In this document: piece after piece, positions 34,500 through 43,388 of the stretch
Position numbering within the stretch: the first letter of the stretch is position 1
Layout: each line of letters begins with the position of its first letter
Origin: DAOVXM01 sp963746255
Lineage (GTDB): Bacteria; Chloroflexota; Anaerolineae; Anaerolineales; UBA4823
Direction: 5' to 3'
Assembly (NCBI GenBank): GCA_963746255.1
Contig: CAVVAJ010000009.1
Span: 930,001-994,000 of the forward strand
DNA length: 64,000 nucleotides
The notes under the pieces: model-generated
What the model was told of the DNA's origin: nothing
What the model saw: the letters and a program-made list of their open reading frames with translations, nothing else
The model's database searches: none
Translations under genes and position numbers: made by a program

Positions 34500-34595
34500 A
34501 TGAGCATCAGAAAAGCTTCATTTTCTGTTTCTTGCCGCAATCATAATGGAGAAGTGGTATCCTGTTTATTGTCAAATATCATGTGTTCCATGTGA
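34500..34595 (+). CDS. Possible 31-residue small protein
   Basis: ATG at 34500 is preceded by a full-strength AAAGGAGG (34484-34491) at 8-nt spacing. The frame encodes 31 residues with three Cys (MSIRKASFSVSC onward) and ends TGA. It follows the GC-rich hairpin, with no other gene to use that ribosome site. Short length means coding status is uncertain. Confidence 0.3.
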   Translation: MSIRKASFSVSCRNHNGEVVSCLLSNIMCSM

Positions 34596-34622
34596 TTTAT
34601 CTCACAAAGAATTGTGACGGAA

Positions 34623-35042
34623 TCACCCCATTTTCTCTATGTAATTGATCAGGTATGCTAATGCTGTGCCCACGTTTTGATAACCACAAAGCTCAAGATT
34701 CGGATCGCTATTTCCCAGGATCATTTTCGATACCTTGGCATCTTGGTAGTAGCAGCAGAAAACCGGCTTTCCCAAACCTAATGCATAAGCAATCTCATAT
34801 CCAACCCCATGTGAGGGTGTGCTGACTTCAGCAACCAACACATCACAGTTTGCGATCCAGTTGACATCCCGCTGATAGACTTCCGCAGGTTCTAGTGCGC
34901 CCTCATCCAGCATGACCTCAGGACTGGCGAGAATTGCGGTAGGCACTTCATGTCCAGCAGCAAGTAACTGATTTACGATCTCAGCATAAACATCCTGGTC
35001 TTCACGCCCACCGGTGATTGAACAAGCAAAGTAGATTTTCAT
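34623..35042 (-). CDS. DNPH1-like 2'-deoxynucleoside 5'-phosphate N-hydrolase
   Basis: 139 residues. Start at ATG 35042, which overlaps the TGA of the upstream ATPase gene as ATGA, so translation is coupled. Motifs: IYFACSITGGREDQD (phosphate/base loop), YQRDVNWIANCDVLVAEVS with the catalytic-type Asp, and PSHGVGYEIAYALGLGKPV with the conserved Glu. This pattern fits the nucleoside 2-deoxyribosyltransferase fold and, through the GGRED and SxGVGYE motifs, more closely the DNPH1/Rcl hydrolases that remove bases from (modified) deoxynucleotides. Substrate remains inferred. No membrane segments. Confidence 0.8.
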   Translation of the reverse strand: MKIYFACSITGGREDQDVYAEIVNQLLAAGHEVPTAILASPEVMLDEGALEPAEVYQRDVNWIANCDVLVAEVSTPSHGVGYEIAYALGLGKPVFCCYYQDAKVSKMILGNSDPNLELCGYQNVGTALAYLINYIEKMG

Positions 35043-37867
35043 CTGGCGACAACCTTCCCAGAGATGCGTTCCTGAAATGAGATCGCATATTTTGTCAATT
35101 CCGCAGCGATCGAAGGGATAAATAGCAACGGTAGAATGAGCTGCCATTGCTCCCAACCTAATGGCACCGTATTGAAGATCGGGTTTAAGAATGGGATGTA
35201 AACGACGCAAACCAATAAGATGAATGAAGATATCACCGCGTAATTCATGTTCCGGTTTGAAAATACCCCAATTTTCAATAACGGGTAGCGTTCCGACCGT
35301 GCCGTATATGCCCGGATCAGTTCCGAAAACGAAAGAGTAACGAAGGCCATCGTCGTCGCTAGCTCAGGACGAGCGGGATGCAGTCTCAATGCTGAAAAGT
35401 AAGCGATCAGCGTGACAACGGAGATCGCGATAGTCTGCACCCCAATTCCCACTTGCATGAAACGATTGATGATCGGTTCTGACGGCGGACGTGGGGACTG
35501 TTTCATAATACCGGGGTCGCCTTTTTCGGTGCCCAGCGCTAATGCCGGGGCCCCATCAGTGATCAGGTTCAACCACAAAAGCTGGATAGCGGTCAGTGGG
35601 GATTGTTTAGTTATCAATGTCCCAAAGAAAATGATCGCGATCTCTGCTAAATTGCATGAGAGCAGATAGTACACAAATTTACGGATATTGCTGTAGATTA
35701 CGCGGCCTTGTTCCACTGCGGCGATAATGCTGGCATAGTTGTCATCTGTCAGCACCATGTCAGCACTCTCTTTAGCGACATCAGTTCCAGTGATACCCAT
35801 CGCGATACCAATATCAGCCTGCTTAATGGAAGGGGCATCGTTCACACCGTCACCAGTCATTGCAACAACCTGATTATTGGCACGAAGCGCTTCGACAATC
35901 CTTAATTTATGTTCTGGAGATACACGGGCAAAAACATCCGTCGTACTAACCTGCTTCTGGAGAGTTTCGATATCCATTTGATCAAGATCTGCGCCAGTCA
36001 ACACATGGTGACCTGGTTGCAGCAAACCAATCTGCTCAGCGATCGCCCGGGCAGTATTTGGATAATCGCCTGTGATCATAATGGTTCGGATACCAGCCCG
36101 GCGACCAACTGCTAGCGCAGGTGAGACTTCAGAGCGCGGCGGGTCAATCATACCGACCAGGCCAACAAATGTCAGGTTTCGCTCCAGTTCTTCAGCATCT
36201 ATCTCAGTTGGGAGCTCAGGCAAGATTTTATACGCGGTTCCTAAAACGCGCAGCGCATCTGCAGTCATTTGGTCATTCGCGTCTAAGATGCGTTCGCGTT
36301 GTTCAGCATCGAGAGGGATGCTGTAATCATCCATGCGCTGGTAATGACTGCACAGGTTTAGGACTACATCGGGTGCCCCTTTGACGATGACGACATAACC
36401 CGCGGGGAAATTGGCGTCATCACTGAAGGGCGATACATCCTCGACTCTGGGACTCTTCAATCCATGGAATGTTGTCATCAGCTTACGGGCCGAATCGAAT
36501 GGGATCTCCTGCACCCGCGGATACGCCTGGTTAAGCTCCTTAGTTAAAGCGCCCACTTTCGCGCCGGCTACGATCAGGGCACCCTCAGTCGCATCCCCGA
36601 CAATGCGGTAAGTGTTCTTGTCGTTTGTCGTACCCGTCAATTCGAGGTCGGCGTTGTTATTAAGCACTGCAATCCATAGAGCGGTCAGCACCGCCTGGTA
36701 TTCAACCAAATTCACCGGTTCGCCATCGATACAGAAATCCCCTTCCGGTTCATATCCCCCCCCAGTGATGCTTAAGAACTGCCCATCAGCCCACATTCGT
36801 GTGGCTGTCATCTCATTCTGGGTAAGAGTACCGGTTTTATCTGAGCAGATAACCGTGGCCGAGCCCAATGTTTCAACCGAAGAAAGCCGGCGGATTAAGG
36901 CATGGCGCTTGATCATTTCCCGCATCCCCAACGCCAAGCTGATCGTCACCACTGCAGGTAATCCCTCCGGTACTGCTGCGATCGCTAGGCTGACTGCGAT
37001 AATGAACATATCAAATGGGTCGGAGCCCTGCAATATACCGACCACAAATACCAGTCCACATACGGCTAAGGCTGCCCAACCTAATACTTTCCCCAGCTGG
37101 TCAAGCCGCTTTTGAAGAGGTGTTGGCTCTTGTTGGACAGACTGCAGCATTTCAGCGATCATCCCTATTTGCGTTCGCATGCCTGTCGCAACTACCACAC
37201 CAAGTCCACGACCATAATCCACCATAGTACCCATGAATGCAGTATTGGACCTATCACCCAGCGGGATAGCTGTCTTCAAGGAGGCACTTGCGTCCTTGCT
37301 CACCGGCACCGATTCACCGGTCAGTGCAGCCTCTTCGACACGCAGATTGATCGCTTCCAACAGGCGGATATCAGCCGGGATAAAATTACCGGCCTCAAGC
37401 AACACGATATCGCCGGGAACTAACTCGGGCGAGGGAATTATCTGCCGAGAATTATCCCGGATCACCGTTGCATCAGGGGCAGCGAGCTTCCGGAGGGCAG
37501 CTAAAGCTTCCTCAGCCCGGCGCTCTTGGACAATGCCCAATGCCGCGTTGAGGACAACAATCGCCATAATTGCGGCTGCTTCAATATAATCGCCGAGCAG
37601 TGCTGAAACCACTGCAGCCACGATTAACAGCATGACAACAAAATTATTAAATTGCTCCCACAGCATCTGCCAAAAGCTGATCGGCGGAGATTCAGCTAAG
37701 GCATTTGGACCGTATTCCTGCAGGCGACGTGCAGCTTGTTCCGCGGTGAGACCCCGATCAGAAGGTGTATCTAACCGCTGCAGCACTTCATCAGTCTTTA
37801 ATGCATGCCAATCATCGATTCTTTCTTGAGTGGATATTACCCCGGGCGAGAATCTCTCTCCTATCAT
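35039..37867 (-). CDS. P-type Ca2+-transporting ATPase (SERCA-like, P2A)
   Basis: 942 residues. Actuator TGESVPV; phosphorylation site Asp343 in CSDKTGTLTQNE; nucleotide domain VKGAPD; hinge MTGDGVNDAPSIKQADIGIA. Both SERCA calcium sites are visible by motif: PEGLPAV in helix 4, NLAE in helix 5 (the Glu is missing in the plasma-membrane type), LNLITDGAPALALG in helix 6 and SFSELIRAY in helix 8. Ten helices are expected. It exports Ca2+ using ATP. Translation is coupled to the downstream DNPH1-like gene. Confidence 0.93.
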   Translation of the reverse strand: MIGERFSPGVISTQERIDDWHALKTDEVLQRLDTPSDRGLTAEQAARRLQEYGPNALAESPPISFWQMLWEQFNNFVVMLLIVAAVVSALLGDYIEAAAIMAIVVLNAALGIVQERRAEEALAALRKLAAPDATVIRDNSRQIIPSPELVPGDIVLLEAGNFIPADIRLLEAINLRVEEAALTGESVPVSKDASASLKTAIPLGDRSNTAFMGTMVDYGRGLGVVVATGMRTQIGMIAEMLQSVQQEPTPLQKRLDQLGKVLGWAALAVCGLVFVVGILQGSDPFDMFIIAVSLAIAAVPEGLPAVVTISLALGMREMIKRHALIRRLSSVETLGSATVICSDKTGTLTQNEMTATRMWADGQFLSITGGGYEPEGDFCIDGEPVNLVEYQAVLTALWIAVLNNNADLELTGTTNDKNTYRIVGDATEGALIVAGAKVGALTKELNQAYPRVQEIPFDSARKLMTTFHGLKSPRVEDVSPFSDDANFPAGYVVIVKGAPDVVLNLCSHYQRMDDYSIPLDAEQRERILDANDQMTADALRVLGTAYKILPELPTEIDAEELERNLTFVGLVGMIDPPRSEVSPALAVGRRAGIRTIMITGDYPNTARAIAEQIGLLQPGHHVLTGADLDQMDIETLQKQVSTTDVFARVSPEHKLRIVEALRANNQVVAMTGDGVNDAPSIKQADIGIAMGITGTDVAKESADMVLTDDNYASIIAAVEQGRVIYSNIRKFVYYLLSCNLAEIAIIFFGTLITKQSPLTAIQLLWLNLITDGAPALALGTEKGDPGIMKQSPRPPSEPIINRFMQVGIGVQTIAISVVTLIAYFSALRLHPARPELATTMAFVTLSFSELIRAYTARSERYPLLKIGVFSNRNMNYAVISSFILLVCVVYIPFLNPIFNTVPLGWEQWQLILPLLFIPSIAAELTKYAISFQERISGKVVAR

Positions 37868-38268
37868 TCAGATCTCCAGCACTGACGGTTATTATTTTCC
37901 CATGTTATGTCGTTTATCATCTACAGGGAAACGTGTCATCCCGTTTGTCTGGATAATAATCCGATCCGGTGATGACACTAATCAAAACCGTATGATAGTT
38001 TGTGTGATACCCAACCGGTGTAACCAAACCGGTCTGATCTGCATCTTATCAATACGGGAATTTTAAATTCCCCCAATTTTATCCTGAAAACACTTACTTA
38101 ATACTAAAATGTGATTAGTGTTTTGGACAATCCAATCTGAAACAATAACAACGCACCAGGCAACTTAACTAAATGCTATAATGAATGTTCGTGCTACCCG
38201 ATCAAGAAAATACCGCAAAGTAAGAGTTTCAAAGAAAAGAAAAACAATAATCATAGGGAGTTTTGAGG
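37868..38268. other. Regulatory gap between Ca2+ ATPase and icd
   Basis: Divergent intergenic region with no gene. An extended -10 sequence TGCTATAAT (38174-38182) lies about 85 bp before the icd ATG and is the best promoter candidate; its -35 is poor. I see no riboswitch or terminator. Confidence 0.5.
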
Positions 38269-39573
38269 ATGTCTGATAAGAATATTGTTGCACCCGAAAA
38301 TGGTGCCAAGATCACCATCGATAATGGAGTATTGAACGTTCCGAATAATCCAATTATCCCATTCATTGAAGGCGATGGTACCGGACGAGATATTTGGCGT
38401 GCGTCAAATCGCGTGATTGACGCCGCTGTAGAGAAAGCCTATCATGGTGAGCGCGCCATTGCATGGATGGAACTTTACGCTGGGGAAAAGGCTTATAATA
38501 AGTTTGACGCATGGCTGCCCGAAGAGACAATACAGGCTTTTCAAGAATACCTGGTAGGGATTAAGGGACCATTAACCACACCAATTGGAGGCGGCATCCG
38601 TTCATTAAATGTAGCCTTGAGAAAAGCTTTGGATTTGTACGTTTGTCAGCGTCCAGTACGGTATATCAATGGCGTACCTTCACCAGTCAAACATCCAGAG
38701 TATGTTGACATGGTGGTCTTCCGCGAAAATACCGAGGATATATATGCCGGCATCGAATTCGAGCAGGGCACGATGGAAAACCAGCAGTTCAAATCCTTGT
38801 TAAAAGAGCATTTTCCCGAAGAATATGCCAAGATGAGATTCCCCGAGACTGCTGGGATTGGTATTAAACCCATATCGATAGAAGGTACTGAACGTCTGGT
38901 GCGTGATGCAATCAAGTGGGGGTTGGACAACAACCGCCGCAGCGTCACCCTCGTCCACAAAGGCAATATCATGAAATACACTGAGGGATCCTTCCGCAAT
39001 TGGGGGTATGAACTAGCAGAACGCGAGTTCAGCGATCAGATATACACCTGGACGGAGTGGGAGCGAACCAAAGCTGCCCAGGGTGAAGCAACCGCGAATG
39101 CAGAACAAGATGCCGCACTAAAGAATGGAAAGTTATTAGTCAAAGATGTCATTGCGGATATCGTATTCCAACAGACGATAACCCGGGCACAAGAATTCGA
39201 CATCCTAGCAACGATGAACCTCAATGGCGACTACTTATCGGATGCATTAGCCGCTCAGGTTGGCGGTATTGGTATCGCACCGGGGGGCAATATCAACTAC
39301 ACCACCGGTCACGCTATCTTCGAAGCGACCCACGGTACCGCGCCGAAATATGCGGATAAAGATGTGGTGAATCCTGGCTCTGTGATCTTGTCAGGCGAGA
39401 TGATGCTGCGTTATATGGGCTGGCATGACGCTGCTGATTTAATTATCAAAGGTATAGAAGGCGCGATCGCAGCCAAGACCGTTACTTACGATTTCCACCG
39501 GTTGATGGAAGGTGCAACGAAGCTGAAATGCTCAGAGTTCGGTGATGCCATCATCCAACACATGGATGATTAA
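38269..39573 (+). CDS. icd: Isocitrate dehydrogenase, NADP-type
   Basis: 434 residues from ATG 38269 (GGGAG upstream; an in-frame TTG six bases earlier is less likely). It oxidises isocitrate to 2-oxoglutarate in the TCA cycle. Motifs: FIEGDGTGRDIW, the substrate segment PIGGGIRSLNVALRKALDLY with the Ser normally phosphorylated in the E. coli enzyme, RENTEDIYAGIE, LVHKGNIMKYTEG and the coenzyme region GGIGIAPGGNI, then HGTAPKYADKDVVNPGS. The length and motif order match the bacterial homodimeric NADP enzyme. A strong terminator follows. Confidence 0.95.
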   Translation: MSDKNIVAPENGAKITIDNGVLNVPNNPIIPFIEGDGTGRDIWRASNRVIDAAVEKAYHGERAIAWMELYAGEKAYNKFDAWLPEETIQAFQEYLVGIKGPLTTPIGGGIRSLNVALRKALDLYVCQRPVRYINGVPSPVKHPEYVDMVVFRENTEDIYAGIEFEQGTMENQQFKSLLKEHFPEEYAKMRFPETAGIGIKPISIEGTERLVRDAIKWGLDNNRRSVTLVHKGNIMKYTEGSFRNWGYELAEREFSDQIYTWTEWERTKAAQGEATANAEQDAALKNGKLLVKDVIADIVFQQTITRAQEFDILATMNLNGDYLSDALAAQVGGIGIAPGGNINYTTGHAIFEATHGTAPKYADKDVVNPGSVILSGEMMLRYMGWHDAADLIIKGIEGAIAAKTVTYDFHRLMEGATKLKCSEFGDAIIQHMDD

Positions 39574-39606
39574 TCAGGTAACTAGCTCTCCAATGCAAAT
39601 ATAGAG

Positions 39607-39633
39607 AAAACCTCCCATTTCAGGGAGGTTTTC
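39607..39633. terminator. Intrinsic terminator after icd (bidirectional)
   Basis: Perfect 10-bp stem AAAACCTCCC/GGGAGGTTTT with a 6-base loop; A and T runs on both sides let it serve icd and the convergent cytochrome gene. Confidence 0.9.
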
Positions 39634-39720
39634 ATTTGCAAATCCGGGGAACCGAGAACAATCCGGCAGCGATGAAGCGGTGTTGTTTATGTTGAACGAG
39701 CGATGCAGGCTGCGATGATG

Positions 39721-40914
39721 CTACGGTGTAGCCGTTGCCAGGTCGGGTTCCTCGGTAGATGCCTCTTCAGGCGGAGTAGAGAGCGCAGCCGCTTGCTCGG
39801 CTGTTTCTGGGGCGCCGCCATCTACCCATAATTCAAAGATCTCAATCAGCTCCTGTTTCAGCGGTTTAGTCGGCGGCATTGGGCCACCTGCTTCGATCTC
39901 TTCCCGGTAAAGCATAAGGATCATGTTGCTGTTCAGGTCGCCGGGGATGACGTTCGGTACGTGGTCACCCGATTCCATCGTCTCCACGAAATCTCGCATC
40001 AGGTAGTTATTATTTTCTTTACCCGGGCGGTGGCAGGATACACAGTATCGTTTTACGATTGGCGCGATATGTACATCATAAGAAGGCACTTCTCCTGGCA
40101 TCAGTACGGGGATCGCACCTGCCTGGGCTGCTTCTTCTGGGATTTCAACCCGGTCGTCCCAAGTATAGCGCATAAACGTTACAATTGCATCCATGTCACC
40201 CCGGCCAAGTTCCCCACCATAACCAAGGCCATTCGGCGGCATCCCTAAATCTGGCTGCCCATAATCGATCACCTGGAAAAACGTCTGGTCGCTGCGCGTG
40301 TACATCTCATCATTGCTGCTGATCGATTTTACGATAACCCCCTCCAGCCCCTCAACACCGACGATCTCGCCACCTTCTCCGTCCGCTCCATGGCATTCTA
40401 CGCAGTATACAGAATAAAGATCCTGCCCTAAAATCACTTTCCCGCTGATAGTAGTCGCGATTTCGCTTTCTTCTTGGGGCGGTGTTGTAACCACTGAGCG
40501 TATCGTCAAACCGATCATTCCCAGAACGACCACACTCATGAACACGGTTCCGAATTTTCTCTTTGACCAATGCCGGAATGGACTGCGATCATAGAATGGT
40601 AGTAGAAGTAAGGCCAGTACCGCGATTGTGGGGAGCACGAATGTGCCGACCCACTCGATCTCGCCAGGGAAGAACTTAAGCATCTCGAACAGGAACAGGA
40701 AATACCATTCTGGCCTGGGGATATAAGACGAATCGCCAGGGTCGGCAGGAGGTTCATTGACAACCCCAAAAAAAGCTGCCAACCCAACCAGCAAGAGGAA
40801 TAGCCCGATAACCGGCAGCATGTCCTTGTAGATGATATCCGGGTAAAACTTAACCCCGCGGGCTTTCTCTTCTTTGTATTTTTCGATGTATTCTTTTTGT
40901 TGTTCTTCGTTCAC
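39721..40914 (-). CDS. Cytochrome bc complex 2: subunit IV fused to diheme cytochrome c
   Basis: 397 residues. Residues 25-140 hold three membrane helices of subunit-IV type, with IPRPEWYFLFLFEML carrying the PEWY quinol-oxidation motif. The rest is soluble and contains two heme c sites, CVECH (C171) and CVSCH (C291). The tail is low-complexity Thr/Pro/Glu. Fusion of subunit IV to cytochrome c is seen in several non-cyanobacterial bc complexes. It follows the b6-type gene by 18 bp. Expected to oxidise quinol and pass electrons out through its own hemes. Confidence 0.93.
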   Translation of the reverse strand: MNEEQQKEYIEKYKEEKARGVKFYPDIIYKDMLPVIGLFLLLVGLAAFFGVVNEPPADPGDSSYIPRPEWYFLFLFEMLKFFPGEIEWVGTFVLPTIAVLALLLLPFYDRSPFRHWSKRKFGTVFMSVVVLGMIGLTIRSVVTTPPQEESEIATTISGKVILGQDLYSVYCVECHGADGEGGEIVGVEGLEGVIVKSISSNDEMYTRSDQTFFQVIDYGQPDLGMPPNGLGYGGELGRGDMDAIVTFMRYTWDDRVEIPEEAAQAGAIPVLMPGEVPSYDVHIAPIVKRYCVSCHRPGKENNNYLMRDFVETMESGDHVPNVIPGDLNSNMILMLYREEIEAGGPMPPTKPLKQELIEIFELWVDGGAPETAEQAAALSTPPEEASTEEPDLATATP

Positions 40915-40932
40915 ATTAACACTTCCCCTGCC

Positions 40933-41592
40933 CTATTCGCCTTTTTTCGGGACGGAAGAAATTCCGATTCTTATTACCAGGTAGAGATGGGTGCCGATCA
41001 TAGCCAGAATAATCAATGGTAGGAACCAGACATGGACTGCAAAAAAACGGGTCAAGGTCACCGCACTCAGGTCAGCCCCGCCGCGCAGCACCTGAGTAAA
41101 AAATGGACCAATCAGTGGCACCGTCCCCGGCAGCTCAGTTCCAACTGTTGTTGCCCAATACGAGCGCTGGTTCCAGGGGAGCAGATAGCCTGTAAAACCC
41201 ATCCCCAGAGTAGCAAATAACAGCACAACCCCGGTTACCCAAGTGATTTCGCGTGGAAACTTATACGCCCCAAAGTAAAAAGTGCGCAGCATGTGAGCGA
41301 AAACGACCAGCACCATCAAGGTTGCGCCCCAATGATGTATGCCGCGGATCAACCAGCCATAACTGACGTCGTTCATAATAAACTGGATGCTGTTATAGGC
41401 ATTTTCCGGGGATGGTACATAATAAACCATTAGGAACATACCAGTCACACCCTGCATCACAAACAAGAACAATGAAGCGCTGCCAAGGGTGTACCACCAG
41501 TTCACTTTGGGCACATTGCGGTCAAGGACTGTGTTATAGATGGCTGTTAAACCCATTCGGTCATCTATCCAGGTATACACTTTGTTTGTCAT
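40933..41592 (-). CDS. Cytochrome b6-type subunit of bc complex 2
   Basis: 219 residues from ATG 41592, two bases after the Rieske stop; a longer frame would overlap Rieske. Four membrane helices. Heme ligands are H86/H100 and a second pair spaced 15 apart (AVHVWFLPL... to GTHLYL), the same numbering and spacing as plant b6. The GYLLPWNQRSYWATTVGTE segment lines the quinol site. Unlike complex 1, this cytochrome b is split, with subunit IV carried on the next gene. Confidence 0.95.
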   Translation of the reverse strand: MTNKVYTWIDDRMGLTAIYNTVLDRNVPKVNWWYTLGSASLFLFVMQGVTGMFLMVYYVPSPENAYNSIQFIMNDVSYGWLIRGIHHWGATLMVLVVFAHMLRTFYFGAYKFPREITWVTGVVLLFATLGMGFTGYLLPWNQRSYWATTVGTELPGTVPLIGPFFTQVLRGGADLSAVTLTRFFAVHVWFLPLIILAMIGTHLYLVIRIGISSVPKKGE

Positions 41593-41594
41593 GG

Positions 41595-42080
41595 CTACAC
41601 CGCCCCAAAATGGAAATAGATGACGCCGTCTTCGATTTTGCTGGGATACTCCCACAGTTCTCTCGGTGGAGGGCCAGCAACCACCTCGCCATATTCATTG
41701 AATGCGGCATCATGGCAGGGGCATAAGTAAACCCGTTCACCCTCTGACCATTTTACGCGGCAGCTCAGATGGGTACAAATATTGGAGAACACCGTCTGTT
41801 CAGCCTCACTTAAACGCATCACGTACACCCCATAGGAGTTAACCGTTTTCTCCCAACCGTTGATAGTGGTTTGCGTAAAGCTAAACAGTCCCGGTTCCCC
41901 AACCGTATAGTTTTCGAGTGGACCCGCCGAGATCCAGGATTCTTTCTGCTTGATTTTTGTCGCTGGTGAGATCAAGTACGCTACCGCGGGAATAGCAATG
42001 ATCGCCCCCATCAATGCCCCCGCCGAAGCAAGAACTACGTTGACAAAACCCTTGCGACTAAGATTATGGGAGTCAGACAT
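41595..42080 (-). CDS. Rieske iron-sulfur protein of bc complex 2
   Basis: 161 residues. SRKGFVNV (residues 8-15) is a weak twin-Arg/Lys signal before one membrane helix (about 14-38). Cluster motifs are CTHLSC (C102, H104, C107) and CPCHDA (C120, C122, H123). The second motif lacks the usual Gly-Ser after His, having Asp-Ala instead; loss of that Ser hydroxyl normally lowers the cluster potential. First gene of the three-gene bc operon running to 39721. Confidence 0.93.
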   Translation of the reverse strand: MSDSHNLSRKGFVNVVLASAGALMGAIIAIPAVAYLISPATKIKQKESWISAGPLENYTVGEPGLFSFTQTTINGWEKTVNSYGVYVMRLSEAEQTVFSNICTHLSCRVKWSEGERVYLCPCHDAAFNEYGEVVAGPPPRELWEYPSKIEDGVIYFHFGAV

Positions 42081-42449
42081 ATACGTTTCCTCACTAAGCT
42101 TAGCTAGATCTCGTTGGCACTTCGAAAGCAGGAATGCTGGATGATCCTACTTCGCATTGTGCCGATTGTGGAATTGGGTTTTATTTTCCCTCGAAACATA
42201 TATTGGTATGTTCGAGCGCGATGTTGCAGGAATCCATCCCAATTGTAGGATAATTTGGTTCAGGATTATAAGGACATCTGAAACTAATAACCTATGATTA
42301 TTGTCACTTTTCTTATGTCGACCACGGGTGGAATAATAAGATTACTTGCCAGTAAGGGTCTGGTTGTTTTACCCTATTATTGATCTTATCACCCCAATAA
42401 CTGAATTCGGATAGTTTGTCCTAACAAGATCAGTCCACAAGGAGACACC
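42081..42449. promoter_or_regulatory. Divergent control region between bc complex 2 and sdh
   Basis: No gene. At 42192-42218 an imperfect palindrome CTCGAAACATA...TATGTTCGAG (one bulged base) could be an operator or leader hairpin of the bc operon. I could not identify convincing promoter boxes for either side. Confidence 0.35.
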
Positions 42450-42839
42450 ATGGGTCAAAAACGTTCTGTTGGCTTCTTCCGAGGGCTTAGTTACCGGGGC
42501 GGTGGACCCATGCTTGCCTGGGTGCTCCACCGGCTTTCCGGTTTGGGCATCTTGCTCCTGGTCGGTTTGCACGTCTATGCTTCTTTCTTAATGCAGCAAA
42601 CAGGAAGCGATATCGGCACTGCGTTCAATATCGTTTATGAAAATTGGATCTTCCAGATCCTGGTCATATTCATCGTAATCTTCCATGCACTAAATGGGCT
42701 GCGCATCATCGTGCTGGACACCTGGCCCCAGACCCTGCGTTTCCAACGGGAAGCGCTCTGGTTACAGTGGTTCATTTTCGTACCGATATATGGCTTGACG
42801 ATAATTATCTTATTTTCCACCAGCCTTATCGGCAGCTAA
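42450..42839 (+). CDS. sdhC: Succinate dehydrogenase cytochrome b subunit
   Basis: 129 residues, AAGGAG before the ATG. Three membrane helices; MLAWVLHRLSGLGIL carries the conserved HRxSG motif, GLHVYASF a likely heme ligand His, and FHALNGLRIIVLD the third-helix signature. It anchors SdhAB and binds quinone. First gene of sdhCDAB. Confidence 0.93.
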   Translation: MGQKRSVGFFRGLSYRGGGPMLAWVLHRLSGLGILLLVGLHVYASFLMQQTGSDIGTAFNIVYENWIFQILVIFIVIFHALNGLRIIVLDTWPQTLRFQREALWLQWFIFVPIYGLTIIILFSTSLIGS

Positions 42840-42865
42840 CCCAGGGGAATAGGAGGAGGCAACCC

Positions 42866-43285
42866 ATGCAAGCCCGTAAAGTACGACCTGGTATGACTTT
42901 TGAATACATAATGTGGGTTTTCACCCGCCTTTCTGGCTTCAGCATGTTCCTACTGGTACTCCTCGGGGTGCTGGGGGCATTATATATGGGGGCACGATTG
43001 CAGATGGATCTACCCACTTTGATGCGCTGGACATTTTTTCCCAACCCTAATCACGTAGTAAACAGCGAGATCCCCGACCTAACACTTGGATGGGCAACGG
43101 CTTTCTGGCAAGTAATGCAGATCTTGATAATATTCTTCGCTTCAACGCATGCCTTCAACGGCTTGCGCGTGGTTATAGAAGATTACCTAGGTGAAGGCGT
43201 GTTGCGTGTTGTGCTGCGTGGTTTGATTTTCTTATTTTGGCTGGGCTCGCTGATCATAGCCATCTATGTGATCCTCGCTTCATAA
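42866..43285 (+). CDS. sdhD: Succinate dehydrogenase membrane anchor subunit
   Basis: 139 residues from ATG 42866, with AGGAGGAGG upstream. Three membrane helices, FTRLSGFSMFLLVLLGVLGA in the first and STHAFNGLRVVIEDYL in the third, parallel to SdhC. The pair holds heme b and the quinone site. It lies 26 bp after sdhC. Confidence 0.9.
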   Translation: MQARKVRPGMTFEYIMWVFTRLSGFSMFLLVLLGVLGALYMGARLQMDLPTLMRWTFFPNPNHVVNSEIPDLTLGWATAFWQVMQILIIFFASTHAFNGLRVVIEDYLGEGVLRVVLRGLIFLFWLGSLIIAIYVILAS

Positions 43286-43388
43286 TAAATGCTGCCATCT
43301 TCAACATGAATCTTAACAAATTTATGCTCTCCCCTTCAAGGATTCAATCCAAGAAAACCGCTCTGGTTTGGTTCGGAGGATTATCTTC

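Noticed and set aside
37868..38268. Riboswitch upstream of icd
   Set aside because: ACCGGT inverted repeats near 38010-38035 are short, and no known aptamer blocks are present.
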